A stretch of 6,090 nt of DNA from Xanthobacteraceae bacterium (GCA_030648135.1 JAUSIF010000091.1:1-6090), one strand, 5' to 3'; positions 1 to 6,060 are shown, counted from the stretch's first letter. Numbers and translations: made by a program. Notes: generated by a model not told the origin, from the letters alone.

Positions 1-1818
1 CAGGTACGCACCTGGACCTTCGTCGCGAACCGGCTGGATTGGCTGGACGATCCGGAGCACTGGCAAGGCGTCACCCGAAGGGTCGAGGACAAGCTTTCGG
101 ACGCGCTGCACGAACGGCTCGCCCAGCGCTTCGTGGACCGCCGCACCAGCATGCTGATGCGACGCCTCAGAGAGAACGCGATGTTGGATACGGAGATCAG
201 CAAGACGGGCGATGTCATCGTCGAGGGCCATGTCATCGGTCATCTCTCGGGCTTCGAGTTCGCGCCTGAAGCGTCGGGCGGCGGGCCGGATGCCAAGGCC
301 TTGCGCGCGACGGCCCAGAAGGCGCTCGCGGGCGAGCTCGAGGCCCGCGCCAAACGCCTTGGCGAAGCGCCCGACAACGCATTCGTCCTTGCCAGCGACG
401 GCGCGATCCGCTGGATCGGAGAAGCGGTCGCGCGTCTCGTGCCCAGCGACAATGTGCTCGAGCCGCGCCTGCGCGTGCTCGCCGACGAGCAACTCGCCGG
501 CGCCGCGAGAGAAGGCGTCGAAGCGCGGCTCTCGCTCTGGCTCAAGACCCACATCGATAAGCTGCTCGGGCCGCTGATCGCGCTCGGTAAGGCCGAGGAC
601 ATCACCGGCATCGCCCGCGGCGTCGCCTTCCAGCTGGTGGAGGCGCTCGGTGTACTCGACCGCCCGAAAGTCGCCGAGGAGGTGAAAAGCCTCGACCAGA
701 CCACGCGGGCGACCGTGCGCAAGTACGGCGTGCGCTTCGGCGCCTATCACATCTACATGCCGGCGCTGTTGAAGCCTGCCCCGCGCACGCTCGGCCTGTT
801 GCTGTGGGCGCTGAAACACGGCGGCCTCGACCAGAATGGGATCGAGGAGCTGCCGGGTCTCGCTTCCAGCGGGCGAACCTCGATCCCGGTCGCTCCCGAT
901 GCCGCCAAGACGCTCTACCGCATCATCGGCTATCGGGTCTGCGGCGCGCGCGCCATCCGGGTCGATATCCTCGAGCGTCTGGCCGACCTGATCCGTCCCG
1001 CCCTCTCCTGGCGGCTGGGCGCGCCCGGCGAAAAGCCCGCGGGCGCCTTCGACGGCAAAGGCTTTGTCGTGACGGTCGCCATGACCTCGCTCGCCGGCTG
1101 CGCCGGCGAGGATTTTTCCTCGATCCTGCGCGCGCTCGGCTATCGCCTGGATCGCCGGCCGGCACCCCCGCCCGAGCCCGCTCCAGCCGCCGCGGAGCCC
1201 CTGGAGAATGCGAGCGCGCCGGAGGCTCGCGTCGAGTCCGACGCCCCGGCCATCGCCCCCGAGCCGGAAATCAGCCCCGCGCCGAACGATACGCCCGCTC
1301 CCGCCGAAGTGACGGCAGCCGTATCTCCATTGCCTGCGGCCGCCGCAGCCGAGCCGGCACAAGCGCTGACTACGGCCCCTGTGGGCTCGGAGACTATGGC
1401 CGTTCCCACAGGGTCTTCCGAGAACGTCACGGCCGAACCGGCCTTGATCGAGGTCTGGCGACCGGGCTGGCCCGAAGGCGCGCGGCGGCCGAAGCCAAGA
1501 CGCAAGGAAGAACGTCGCGATCCGGCGGTCGAAAAAAAGGAGGAGCGCCACGCCCCACCGCAAGAGCAGACAGCCAAAGCCGAAGCTCCGGCCGGCGAAG
1601 CCGAAAGACCGGATCGTCGCGATGGCCGGCGACGTGGACCGCGGCGCGGGGACAGGCCCCGCCCGGAACGTGACAATCGGCCACAGGGAAAGCCGCGCCA
1701 GGAAAGCTTCCGCGACCAACCGCGCCCGCGTGAGAAGCAGATCGATCCGAACTCGCCCTTCGCCGCGCTGCTGGAGCTCAAGGCCCGGCTCGAAGCCGCC
1801 GGCAAAGACAAGAGCTGA
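1..1818 (+). CDS. Suv3-like DEAD/DEAH-box RNA helicase, C-terminal part (5' end outside window)
   Basis: The reading frame is open from base 1 to the TGA at 1816-1818, giving 605 residues with no plausible start, so the gene begins upstream. The first residues (VRTWTFVANRLDWLDDPEHW, then a KLSDALHERLAQRFVDRRTS stretch) resemble the region just after the helicase core in alphaproteobacterial Suv3/Mgp-like helicases. The core motifs (Walker A, DExH) are not in view. Window residues 150-370 form an alpha-helical domain with the family-typical stretches LWLKTHIDKLLGPL and KYGVRFGAYHIYMPALLKPAP. Residues about 385-480 are a Pro/Ala/Glu-rich, probably disordered linker. A short IEVWRPGWPEG segment follows, then an Arg/Lys-rich tail (about 490-580) likely to bind RNA, and a closing helix with DPNSPFAALLELKARLE. 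Members unwind RNA using ATP; a role in RNA decay or ribosome-related work is inferred from family resemblance only. The downstream S4 gene is probably in the same operon. A GTG at 133 is internal, not the start. Confidence 0.9.
   Translation, partial: QVRTWTFVANRLDWLDDPEHWQGVTRRVEDKLSDALHERLAQRFVDRRTSMLMRRLRENAMLDTEISKTGDVIVEGHVIGHLSGFEFAPEASGGGPDAKALRATAQKALAGELEARAKRLGEAPDNAFVLASDGAIRWIGEAVARLVPSDNVLEPRLRVLADEQLAGAAREGVEARLSLWLKTHIDKLLGPLIALGKAEDITGIARGVAFQLVEALGVLDRPKVAEEVKSLDQTTRATVRKYGVRFGAYHIYMPALLKPAPRTLGLLLWALKHGGLDQNGIEELPGLASSGRTSIPVAPDAAKTLYRIIGYRVCGARAIRVDILERLADLIRPALSWRLGAPGEKPAGAFDGKGFVVTVAMTSLAGCAGEDFSSILRALGYRLDRRPAPPPEPAPAAAEPLENASAPEARVESDAPAIAPEPEISPAPNDTPAPAEVTAAVSPLPAAAAAEPAQALTTAPVGSETMAVPTGSSENVTAEPALIEVWRPGWPEGARRPKPRRKEERRDPAVEKKEERHAPPQEQTAKAEAPAGEAERPDRRDGRRRGPRRGDRPRPERDNRPQGKPRQESFRDQPRPREKQIDPNSPFAALLELKARLEAAGKDKS
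1090..1110. repeat. 9-bp perfect inverted repeat with 3-base loop, inside the helicase gene
   Basis: CTCGCCGGC at 1090-1098 is exactly matched by GCCGGCGAG at 1102-1110, with TGC between. In RNA this would be a very stable GC hairpin. It lies in coding sequence for SLAGCAGED and has no T-run after it, so it is not an intrinsic terminator. In DNA this GC-rich, such repeats can arise by chance from codon preference. Confidence 0.5.
1377..1413. repeat. 9-bp perfect inverted repeat with 19-base spacer, inside the helicase linker
   Basis: CCCTGTGGG at 1377-1385 pairs exactly with CCCACAGGG at 1405-1413. The intervening 19 bases are 1386-1404. The repeat falls within the part encoding the disordered Pro/Ala-rich linker, where protein constraint is weak. 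No T-run follows, and no function is evident. Confidence 0.45.
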
Positions 1819-1824
1819 ACGCCC

Positions 1825-2211
1825 TTGGACGCCGACCGTCAGCGCATCGACCGGTGGCTCTGGCATGCGCGTCTCGTGCGCACGCGTGCGCTCGCGGCGG
1901 CGCTCGCCGCTTCGGGTCATGTCCGCGTCAACGGCCAGCGCGTCGGCATCCCCGGTAAAGCGGTGCGGATCAGCGACGTGCTCACGGTCGCCTTGCCGGG
2001 CGGGGTCAGGGTCTTGCGGGTGGTCGCCTTCGCCGCGCGCCGCGGCACGGCCGAGGAGGCAAAGCGGCTCTATGAGGATATCGGCCCGGCCGCACCGAAA
2101 CAGACGCCGCTCGCTTCCACGCCGATGCGGGCTCGGGGAGAAGGGCGGCCCACCAAGCGCGAGCGCCGCGCGCTCGATCGCTTGCGCCAGCGCGGCACAC
2201 TCGACGCCTGA
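1825..2211 (+). CDS. S4-domain RNA-binding protein, Hsp15 (HslR)-like
   Basis: A 128-residue protein. An S4 fold covers about residues 5-60: QRIDRWLWHARLVRTRALAA, then GHVRVNGQRV, then a VLTVALPGGVRVLRVV strand region. After it come the Hsp15-type segment ARRGTAEEAKRLYED and a basic KRERRALDRLR tail. This order matches the ribosome-associated heat-shock protein Hsp15, which in E. coli binds 50S subunits carrying a stranded nascent chain-tRNA; that exact role here is inferred. The TTG at 1825 is chosen because the S4 domain begins only five residues later and the helicase TGA at 1816-1818 lies in the same frame just upstream, leaving no better start. A purine-rich AAGAG at 1809-1813 could serve as a weak ribosome site. 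With a 6-base gap to the helicase, the two genes are probably co-transcribed and perhaps translationally coupled. Length is close to that of E. coli Hsp15. Confidence 0.9.
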   Translation: MDADRQRIDRWLWHARLVRTRALAAALAASGHVRVNGQRVGIPGKAVRISDVLTVALPGGVRVLRVVAFAARRGTAEEAKRLYEDIGPAAPKQTPLASTPMRARGEGRPTKRERRALDRLRQRGTLDA

Positions 2212-2298
2212 GCCCTATCCATGCCTCGCTTGCGGCACTAGATAAGCCTGCGCTAGGCCCCGCCCCGAGCCCACGGCCGCCGCCCACGGAAATTCGCA

Positions 2299-2634
2299 AT
2301 GACCTACATCGTCAACGATAGCTGCATCCGCTGCAAATACATGGATTGCGTCGAGGTCTGCCCGGTGGACTGCTTCTACGAGGGCGAAAATATGCTCGTC
2401 ATCCATCCCGACGAATGCATCGATTGCGGCGTGTGCGAGCCCGAATGCCCGGTCGATGCGATCAAGCCGGACACCGTGCCGGGGCTCGAGAAATGGCTCG
2501 CGCTCAATGCCGAATACGCCAAGGTCTGGCCGAACATCACGGTGAAACGCGACCCTCCGCCGGACGCCAAGGAATGGGAGGGAAAACCCAACAAGGAAGC
2601 GCAGTTCTCGCCCAAACCGGGGCAAGGTGACTGA
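2299..2634 (+). CDS. fdxA: Ferredoxin FdxA, 7Fe-8S ([3Fe-4S][4Fe-4S]) type
   Basis: An 111-residue soluble electron carrier of the Azotobacter ferredoxin I type. By alignment from memory to that protein, Cys9, Cys17 and Cys50 would hold the [3Fe-4S] cluster. Cys21, Cys40, Cys43 and Cys46 would hold the [4Fe-4S] cluster. Cys12 and Cys25 match the extra non-ligand cysteines of the family. The central stretch VDCFYEGENMLVIHPDECID is nearly invariant in this family. The C-terminal half (from about residue 58) is the usual extension, with EKWLALNAEYAKVWPNIT. The ATG at 2299 gives the standard MTYIVND start; a short GGA at 2288-2290 is a weak ribosome site. The gene lies 87 bases after the S4 gene, and I saw no convincing promoter in that gap, so it may be read from upstream. 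Its redox partner cannot be told from this window. Confidence 0.97.
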   Translation: MTYIVNDSCIRCKYMDCVEVCPVDCFYEGENMLVIHPDECIDCGVCEPECPVDAIKPDTVPGLEKWLALNAEYAKVWPNITVKRDPPPDAKEWEGKPNKEAQFSPKPGQGD

Positions 2635-2685
2635 ACGAATTTCCCGCGAATTTGTTGTGGTAACGTTCCGGCGCTAACCTTGTCG

Positions 2686-2697
2686 GCATCGCGATGC
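2686..2697. repeat. 12-bp perfect palindrome upstream of the carD-side promoter
   Basis: GCATCGCGATGC reads the same on both strands. It ends 9 bases before the proposed -35 element at 2707. That position would suit an operator for a dimeric regulator. A palindrome this short can also occur by chance in GC-rich DNA, and I do not recognise a known site. Confidence 0.4.
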
Positions 2698-2706
2698 GGT
2701 AAGGCT

Positions 2707-2734
2707 TTGATTTTTGGCAAAATTGTGCTATATT
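2707..2734 (+). promoter_or_regulatory. Sigma-70-type promoter with extended -10
   Basis: TTGATT (2707-2712) and TATATT (2729-2734) are separated by 16 bases. TGC at 2726-2728 directly before the -10 makes an extended -10. The surrounding 2704-2740 stretch is strikingly AT-rich for this window. Transcription should start near 2740-2742. It is the clearest promoter in the window and the only clear one before carD. Confidence 0.7.
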
Positions 2735-2766
2735 ACAAGAACATCGAGCGTTTCCGCCTGGCCGCG

Positions 2767-2788
2767 AGCTCCTTCGGGAGCTGTTTTT
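2767..2788 (+). terminator. Intrinsic terminator with UUCG tetraloop
   Basis: AGCTCC (2767-2772) pairs with GGAGCT (2777-2782) around a TTCG loop closed by C-G, an unusually stable RNA tetraloop. GTTTTT follows at 2783-2788. It sits about 26 bases after the expected start of the promoter at 2707-2734, and 133 bases after the fdxA stop. It could end fdxA-side transcription, define a short RNA of about 48 bases, or act as an attenuator for carD. Confidence 0.7.
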
Positions 2789-2950
2789 ATCGGAATTTTG
2801 GCCCGTCGTGATCGCCTTGGGCGCGCTCGCAGCGCGCGGGGCGGGTGGGAATGTGTCGACCCCGAGGCCGGCGGAACCGGCCAGGGCGGTGTCCCGGAGC
2901 GCCAAGAGAGCGCGTCGAAGATTGAGTAGCCCGGCGAGAGGCCGGGCACA

Positions 2951-2954
2951 GGAG
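2951..2954 (+). promoter_or_regulatory. Ribosome binding site deciding the carD start
   Basis: GGAG lies 10 bases before the ATG at 2965. This favours that ATG over the in-frame GTG at 2959, which would be only 4 bases from the site. Confidence 0.6.
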
Positions 2955-2964
2955 CAGGGTGCAA

Positions 2965-3546
2965 ATGCCGACCAAGAAGACCGCGCCGACCCGTCAGAGC
3001 CACAGCCGCCAAGGCTTCCGGACCCACGAGCGTATCGTCTATCCGTCCCACGGCGTGGGCCAGATCGTACGCATCGAGGAACAGGAAGTCGCGGGGTTCA
3101 AGCTCGAACTCTTCGTCATCAACTTCGCCAAGGACAAGATGACGCTCCGCGTGCCGACCTCCAAGGCGGCCGCCGTCGGCATGCGCAAGCTCGCGCCGCC
3201 CGAGGTGTTGAAGAAGGCGCTCGACACGCTCAAGGGCCGGGCGCGCATCAAGCGCACCATGTGGAGCCGGCGCGCGCAGGAATACGAAGCCAAGATCAAT
3301 TCCGGCGATCTCATCGCCATCGCCGAGGTGGTGCGCGATCTGTTCCGCTCGGAGAGCCAGCCGGAGCAGTCCTACAGCGAGCGGCAGCTCTATGAAGCCG
3401 CGCTCGACCGGATGCTGCGCGAGCTCTCCGCCGTCGAGGATATCACCGAGACCGAAGCGGCGAAGCTGATCGAGACCAACCTTTTGAAGGGCCCGCGCCG
3501 GACTCCGAAGTCCGCGGATGACGACGTCCGCGAACAGGCGGCCTGA
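2965..3546 (+). CDS. carD: CarD family (CarD/CdnL) transcriptional regulator
   Basis: A 193-residue protein. Residues about 20-76 form the RNA-polymerase-interaction domain, with the family-typical IVYPSHGVGQIVRIEEQEVA, a FVINFAKDKMTLRVP strand region and a GMRKL end. The rest is the helical DNA-contacting domain. WSRRAQEYEAKINSGD starts at Trp100, which matches the tryptophan that wedges the -10 edge of the open bubble in mycobacterial CarD. Known members bind the RNA polymerase beta subunit and stabilise open complexes, notably at rRNA and growth-related promoters; target genes here are not visible. The ATG at 2965 is chosen for its GGAG site and MPTKK start, while the GTG at 2959 is an in-frame alternative adding two residues. 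The long structured leader upstream suggests control at the RNA level. Transcription ends at the hairpin at 3572-3600. Confidence 0.95.
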   Translation: MPTKKTAPTRQSHSRQGFRTHERIVYPSHGVGQIVRIEEQEVAGFKLELFVINFAKDKMTLRVPTSKAAAVGMRKLAPPEVLKKALDTLKGRARIKRTMWSRRAQEYEAKINSGDLIAIAEVVRDLFRSESQPEQSYSERQLYEAALDRMLRELSAVEDITETEAAKLIETNLLKGPRRTPKSADDDVREQAA

Positions 3547-3571
3547 CGCCGCTCAGCCATCCCGCAAGTTC

Positions 3572-3600
3572 AAAGGCCCGGCCCGTCGCCGGGCCTTTTT
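3572..3600. terminator. Intrinsic terminator between convergent carD and M48 protease genes
   Basis: AAAGGCCCGGC (3572-3582) pairs perfectly with GCCGGGCCTTT (3588-3598) around CCGTC, and a T-run closes it on the plus strand (3596-3600). The stop codon of the minus-strand protease gene (3599-3601) touches its right edge. In the minus direction the stem is followed only by TTTGAAC, so it should work best for carD and perhaps less well for the protease operon. Confidence 0.9.
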
Positions 3601-5089
3601 ATTCGACCACGATCTTGACCTGGTCGCCCGTGCCGAGCTTGGCGCCGCGCTCCAGGCCATTGAGCACGAGGAAGCGATCGAGCTTGCGGTCGGGCACCGC
3701 CATGCGTTTGGCCAGGCGGTCGACCGTGTCGGTCAGGCCGACCCGCACGACCGAGATGCGCAGCGGGCTCGCGCCCTTGGCTTCCTCGACCGGCACCCGC
3801 CGGAAGGTTTCGGCGGCGGTACGGAATGCCCCGTCGAGCGCGGGGCTGAGCTCGCGGGCGGCGAAGGCGAGACGATAGACGTCGCTCCCGAACCGGATCA
3901 CGAACAGCCTGAACGACCATTGCTCGCCGCGGGCGACCGCGGTCGCGGCCGGGAAGCCGTTGATATTCATCTCCTGGATCGAGCTTTCCTCGACCCCGTC
4001 GATCCAGCCCGAGGACAGATAGCTCGCGAGCGCCTGCATCGCCGGCACGCGCACGGCATCGAGCCGGAGTGCTTCCTTGCCCGTGGCGGAGGCTCCCAGC
4101 ACGGCCTGCGGCGTGTTTTCGAGCGCGAAGCCATCGGGCGCCGTGAAGGTGAAGCCGAGATTGGGGTGCAGGAAGCGCTGTCCGCGCACAAAGCCCTCCT
4201 TCGGATCGTCGCCATAGACGAGGCTGTCGATCGCCTCCAGAAACGACTTGCGCTCGCGTTCGTTCGCGCCCGGCGTGACATTTTGCTGGGCATTGGCGGC
4301 GGCGATCGAGATCCGCTCCGGCGTCGAGGGATGGCTGGAGAGAAAATCAAGGCGATCGTTCGATTGTGATTGGCCGGACCCGGCTCCACGCAGCGCCGCG
4401 TAGCGGCCCATGGACGTCAGGAAGCGCGAGGCTCCATAGGGATCGTAGCCCGCGCGCGCGGAAATACCGACGCCGACCGCGTCGGCCTCCAGCTCTTGGC
4501 CGCGCGAGAAGGTGGCAAGCGAGAGCTTCGAGCGGGCGAGCGCGAGCGCGCCGAGGTCGGGATCGCTGAGCACATCGGAAATGACGCGGCTGACGATCAC
4601 CGCCTGGCGGATCTGATCCTCGCGGATGGCGGCATGGCGGGCAATGACGTGCGCCATTTCATGCGAGAGCACGGACGAGAGTTCCGCGCTGTCGTTGGCA
4701 AGCGTAATGAGCCCGCGGGTGACATAGAGCGATCCGCTGGGCAGCGCGAAGGCGTTGATGGAGGGCGAGTTGAGGATGACCACGCGATACTTGAGATCGG
4801 GGCGCTCCGAAGTGGCGACCAAACGCTCGACCGTGTGATTGATCAGCGCCTCGAGCTTGGGCGCGCGATAGACCCCGCCATAGGCAGCGACCAGCCGTTC
4901 GTGCTCGCGCCGCTGCGCCGGCGGCAGGTCCGCCGCAATATCATCGCGCGACGCCGAGACATCGGAGAGACCGACGCGATCGAAATCGACGCTGGTACAG
5001 CCGGCGACGACGAACGCGGCCGCAAGCACGGCGAGCACGCCGCGGCGCGCGCCGTTCCAAAACGCTTGCTCGAATTCCAACCAACTCAT
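3599..5089 (-). CDS. M48 family zinc metalloprotease, predicted lipoprotein (BepA/LoiP-like)
   Basis: A 496-residue protein. A basic N-region (ARR) and a hydrophobic segment (residues 17-29) run into VAG-Cys31, a lipobox, so the mature protein should be lipid-anchored and face the periplasm. The zinc site is His143-Glu-Met-Ala-His147, with Glu199 as likely third ligand in QELEAD and Asp203 conserved nearby; an HPSTPERI segment lies further on. All catalytic residues are intact. Relatives such as BepA degrade or help assemble outer-membrane proteins. A similar quality-control role is inferred. No TPR repeats are evident, unlike BepA. The last 54 residues (about 443-496) resemble a LysM fold: TDTVDRLAKRM, then FLVLNGLERGAKLGTGDQVKIV. 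This may bind peptidoglycan, though it lacks the classic start. The ATG at 5089 overlaps the TGA of the upstream SNase-like gene by 4 bp, so translation is probably coupled. Confidence 0.92.
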   Translation of the reverse strand: MSWLEFEQAFWNGARRGVLAVLAAAFVVAGCTSVDFDRVGLSDVSASRDDIAADLPPAQRREHERLVAAYGGVYRAPKLEALINHTVERLVATSERPDLKYRVVILNSPSINAFALPSGSLYVTRGLITLANDSAELSSVLSHEMAHVIARHAAIREDQIRQAVIVSRVISDVLSDPDLGALALARSKLSLATFSRGQELEADAVGVGISARAGYDPYGASRFLTSMGRYAALRGAGSGQSQSNDRLDFLSSHPSTPERISIAAANAQQNVTPGANERERKSFLEAIDSLVYGDDPKEGFVRGQRFLHPNLGFTFTAPDGFALENTPQAVLGASATGKEALRLDAVRVPAMQALASYLSSGWIDGVEESSIQEMNINGFPAATAVARGEQWSFRLFVIRFGSDVYRLAFAARELSPALDGAFRTAAETFRRVPVEEAKGASPLRISVVRVGLTDTVDRLAKRMAVPDRKLDRFLVLNGLERGAKLGTGDQVKIVVE

Positions 5090-5910
5090 GCGCCGTCCTT
5101 TGCCACGAGCTCCAGTGCTGCCGGCAGTCGGATCTCGACGGCGGGCCCGCCCCAGGAGATGAGAACGCCGCGGGCGCGCACGCGTTTTCCCGCCAGCGCC
5201 TTCAAGTCAATGCCGGCGGCGGCGAAGGCCGCGCGCGCATCACGCGGAATCATCACCGTGAAATCCTCCGTATAGCGCGTTCCGAAATCGAGCAAGAGCC
5301 GCCCGCCGGACTCTCCAATCCGGCGCACCGTGCCTTCGACGATCGCATAGCGGCCGGTGGCGGCGGTGAGCACTGCGATCGAATCCGCCGACTCGACGGC
5401 AAAGCGGCTTAAAGCCCACAGCCCGGCGCGGGCGGCGCGGGCAGCGCGCTCGCGGGCGAGCAGCGCTTGAGCGCAGGCGGGCGCACCCGGCGCGGGCGCG
5501 ACCCGCAGGACTCCGGCCGCCACCAGCGCGGCCTGAACCCAGCTCGCCTCCTCGCCTTCGATCCCGACCTGGGCCAGCAGACGGCCATAGCGATCCTTGT
5601 CCTCGGCGCGGCCATGGAGCGTGATCCACCGCCCGGCAATTTTTTGATCGAGCGCCAAGGCGGCGCGACGTACGGCGTCCGCGTCTCCGTCTAGATCGGT
5701 CGCGGCGATCACGCCGGCGAGACGGACCTCGCGGCCGTCGACAAGACGGATAGTTATGCCGTCGCGCGCGCCCGTCGCCTCGGCGGTCGCGAACAAGGCG
5801 CCGGCCTCGGCGCAGACGCCGTCCGCTGCCCGAGCGGAGGGGGCGGCGAAAGCCGCAGCCGCGATCAGTGCGGGCGCGAATGCCCGAGCTTTACCGGAAC
5901 TCCACCCCAT
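5086..5910 (-). CDS. SNase-fold (thermonuclease family) exported protein, probably catalytically altered
   Basis: A 274-residue protein from the ATG at 5910. That start gives MGWSSGKAR followed by a hydrophobic core and an SARA cleavage site near residue 28, a clear Sec signal peptide. A TTG at 5952 would add 14 residues but has no ribosome site. An SNase-like OB fold covers about residues 45-175, with DGITIRLVDGREVRLAGV, EDKDRYGR (residues 103-110) and an ERAARAARAGLWAL end. Compared from memory with staphylococcal nuclease, the arginines equivalent to Arg35 and Arg87 (Arg63 and Arg110) and the first Asp (Asp50) are kept. The DTPE segment carrying Asp40 and Glu43 is replaced by IAATD, so nuclease activity is doubtful. 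A second domain (about 190-265) looks like another small beta fold and may bind nucleic acid or another ligand. Two cysteines in the mature part could form a disulfide. It is the first gene of the operon with the M48 protease. Confidence 0.85.
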   Translation of the reverse strand: MGWSSGKARAFAPALIAAAAFAAPSARAADGVCAEAGALFATAEATGARDGITIRLVDGREVRLAGVIAATDLDGDADAVRRAALALDQKIAGRWITLHGRAEDKDRYGRLLAQVGIEGEEASWVQAALVAAGVLRVAPAPGAPACAQALLARERAARAARAGLWALSRFAVESADSIAVLTAATGRYAIVEGTVRRIGESGGRLLLDFGTRYTEDFTVMIPRDARAAFAAAGIDLKALAGKRVRARGVLISWGGPAVEIRLPAALELVAKDGA

Positions 5911-5983
5911 CTCGTCCCACTCAACAGCGTCCTGCCGTACAAACGGCTTCAAGGCGGCGATTCTGCGGCAGCGACGCGACCAG

Positions 5984-6013
5984 AGGATATTCTGAACCGT
6001 TTATATCCGCTAA
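5984..6013 (-). promoter_or_regulatory. Weak candidate promoter for the SNase-M48 operon
   Basis: On the minus strand TTAGCG (6013-6008) and TATCCT (5989-5984) are 18 bases apart, matching sigma-70 consensus at about three and four of six positions. This would start transcription about 65-70 bases before the ATG at 5910. The -35 lies in the left arm of the inverted repeat at 6007-6037. The match is poor enough to be chance. Confidence 0.25.
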
Positions 6014-6037
6014 GCGCCGCGATGCGCCGCTTAGCGG
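6007..6037. repeat. 10-bp perfect inverted repeat between the tRNA and the SNase-M48 operon
   Basis: CCGCTAAGCG (6007-6016) is exactly matched by CGCTTAGCGG (6028-6037), with an 11-base spacer. A nested GCGC/GCGC pair (6014-6017 and 6024-6027) offers an alternative stem. The motif GCTAAG appears again at 6043-6048, just past a possible -10 (TATGCT, 6040-6045) for the tRNA. No T-run follows on either strand, so it is not a standard terminator. It could be an operator between divergent transcripts or a leader hairpin. Confidence 0.6.
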
Positions 6038-6060
6038 CCTATGCTAAGGGGAATCCCGCC

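Larger units (their letters stand above)
2741..2964 (+). promoter_or_regulatory. Structured carD leader (terminator plus three hairpins)
   Basis: These roughly 224 bases lie between the expected start site and the carD ATG and contain no gene I can support. Beyond the terminator hairpin at 2767-2788 there are three perfect stems. GCGCGCT/AGCGCGC pairs at 2821-2837 (3-base loop). GGCCGG/CCGGCC pairs at 2866-2882 (5-base loop CGGAA). GCCCGGC/GCCGGGC pairs at 2929-2947 (5-base loop GAGAG). The last ends three bases before the GGAG ribosome site at 2951-2954, so it could influence carD translation. I recognise no riboswitch class. No ATG-started leader peptide lies between the start site and the terminator. 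That these stems regulate carD is inference. Confidence 0.5.

Noticed and set aside
1090..1110. The helicase-internal GC hairpin as a terminator or regulatory element
   Set aside because: There is no T-run, it is fully coding, and short GC stems are expected by chance here; listed only as a repeat.
1140..1811. Minus-strand frame of 223 residues opposite the helicase tail
   Set aside because: It is a Ser/Gly/Ala/Arg-rich shadow of the low-complexity linker and basic tail, with no domain or ribosome site.
2212..2298. A fdxA promoter in the S4-fdxA gap (TTGCGG at 2230-2235)
   Set aside because: No acceptable -10 lies at the right distance, so I did not annotate it.
2714..2929. Possible 71-residue protein in the fdxA-carD gap, starting at a TTG
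   Set aside because: It would start inside the promoter, before the expected transcript start, lacks a ribosome site, and has no recognisable motif.
2808..3395. Plus-strand frame of 195 residues overlapping carD
   Set aside because: It is out of frame with carD, which has a clear family match, and its composition is that of a frame shadow.
3518..5275. Long plus-strand reading frames (3518-4369 and 4370-5275) opposite the M48 protease
   Set aside because: Their translations are rich in Arg, Gly, Ala and Glu with no recognisable domain, and they lie exactly antisense to a protease with intact catalytic motifs. They reflect GC-rich codon bias.
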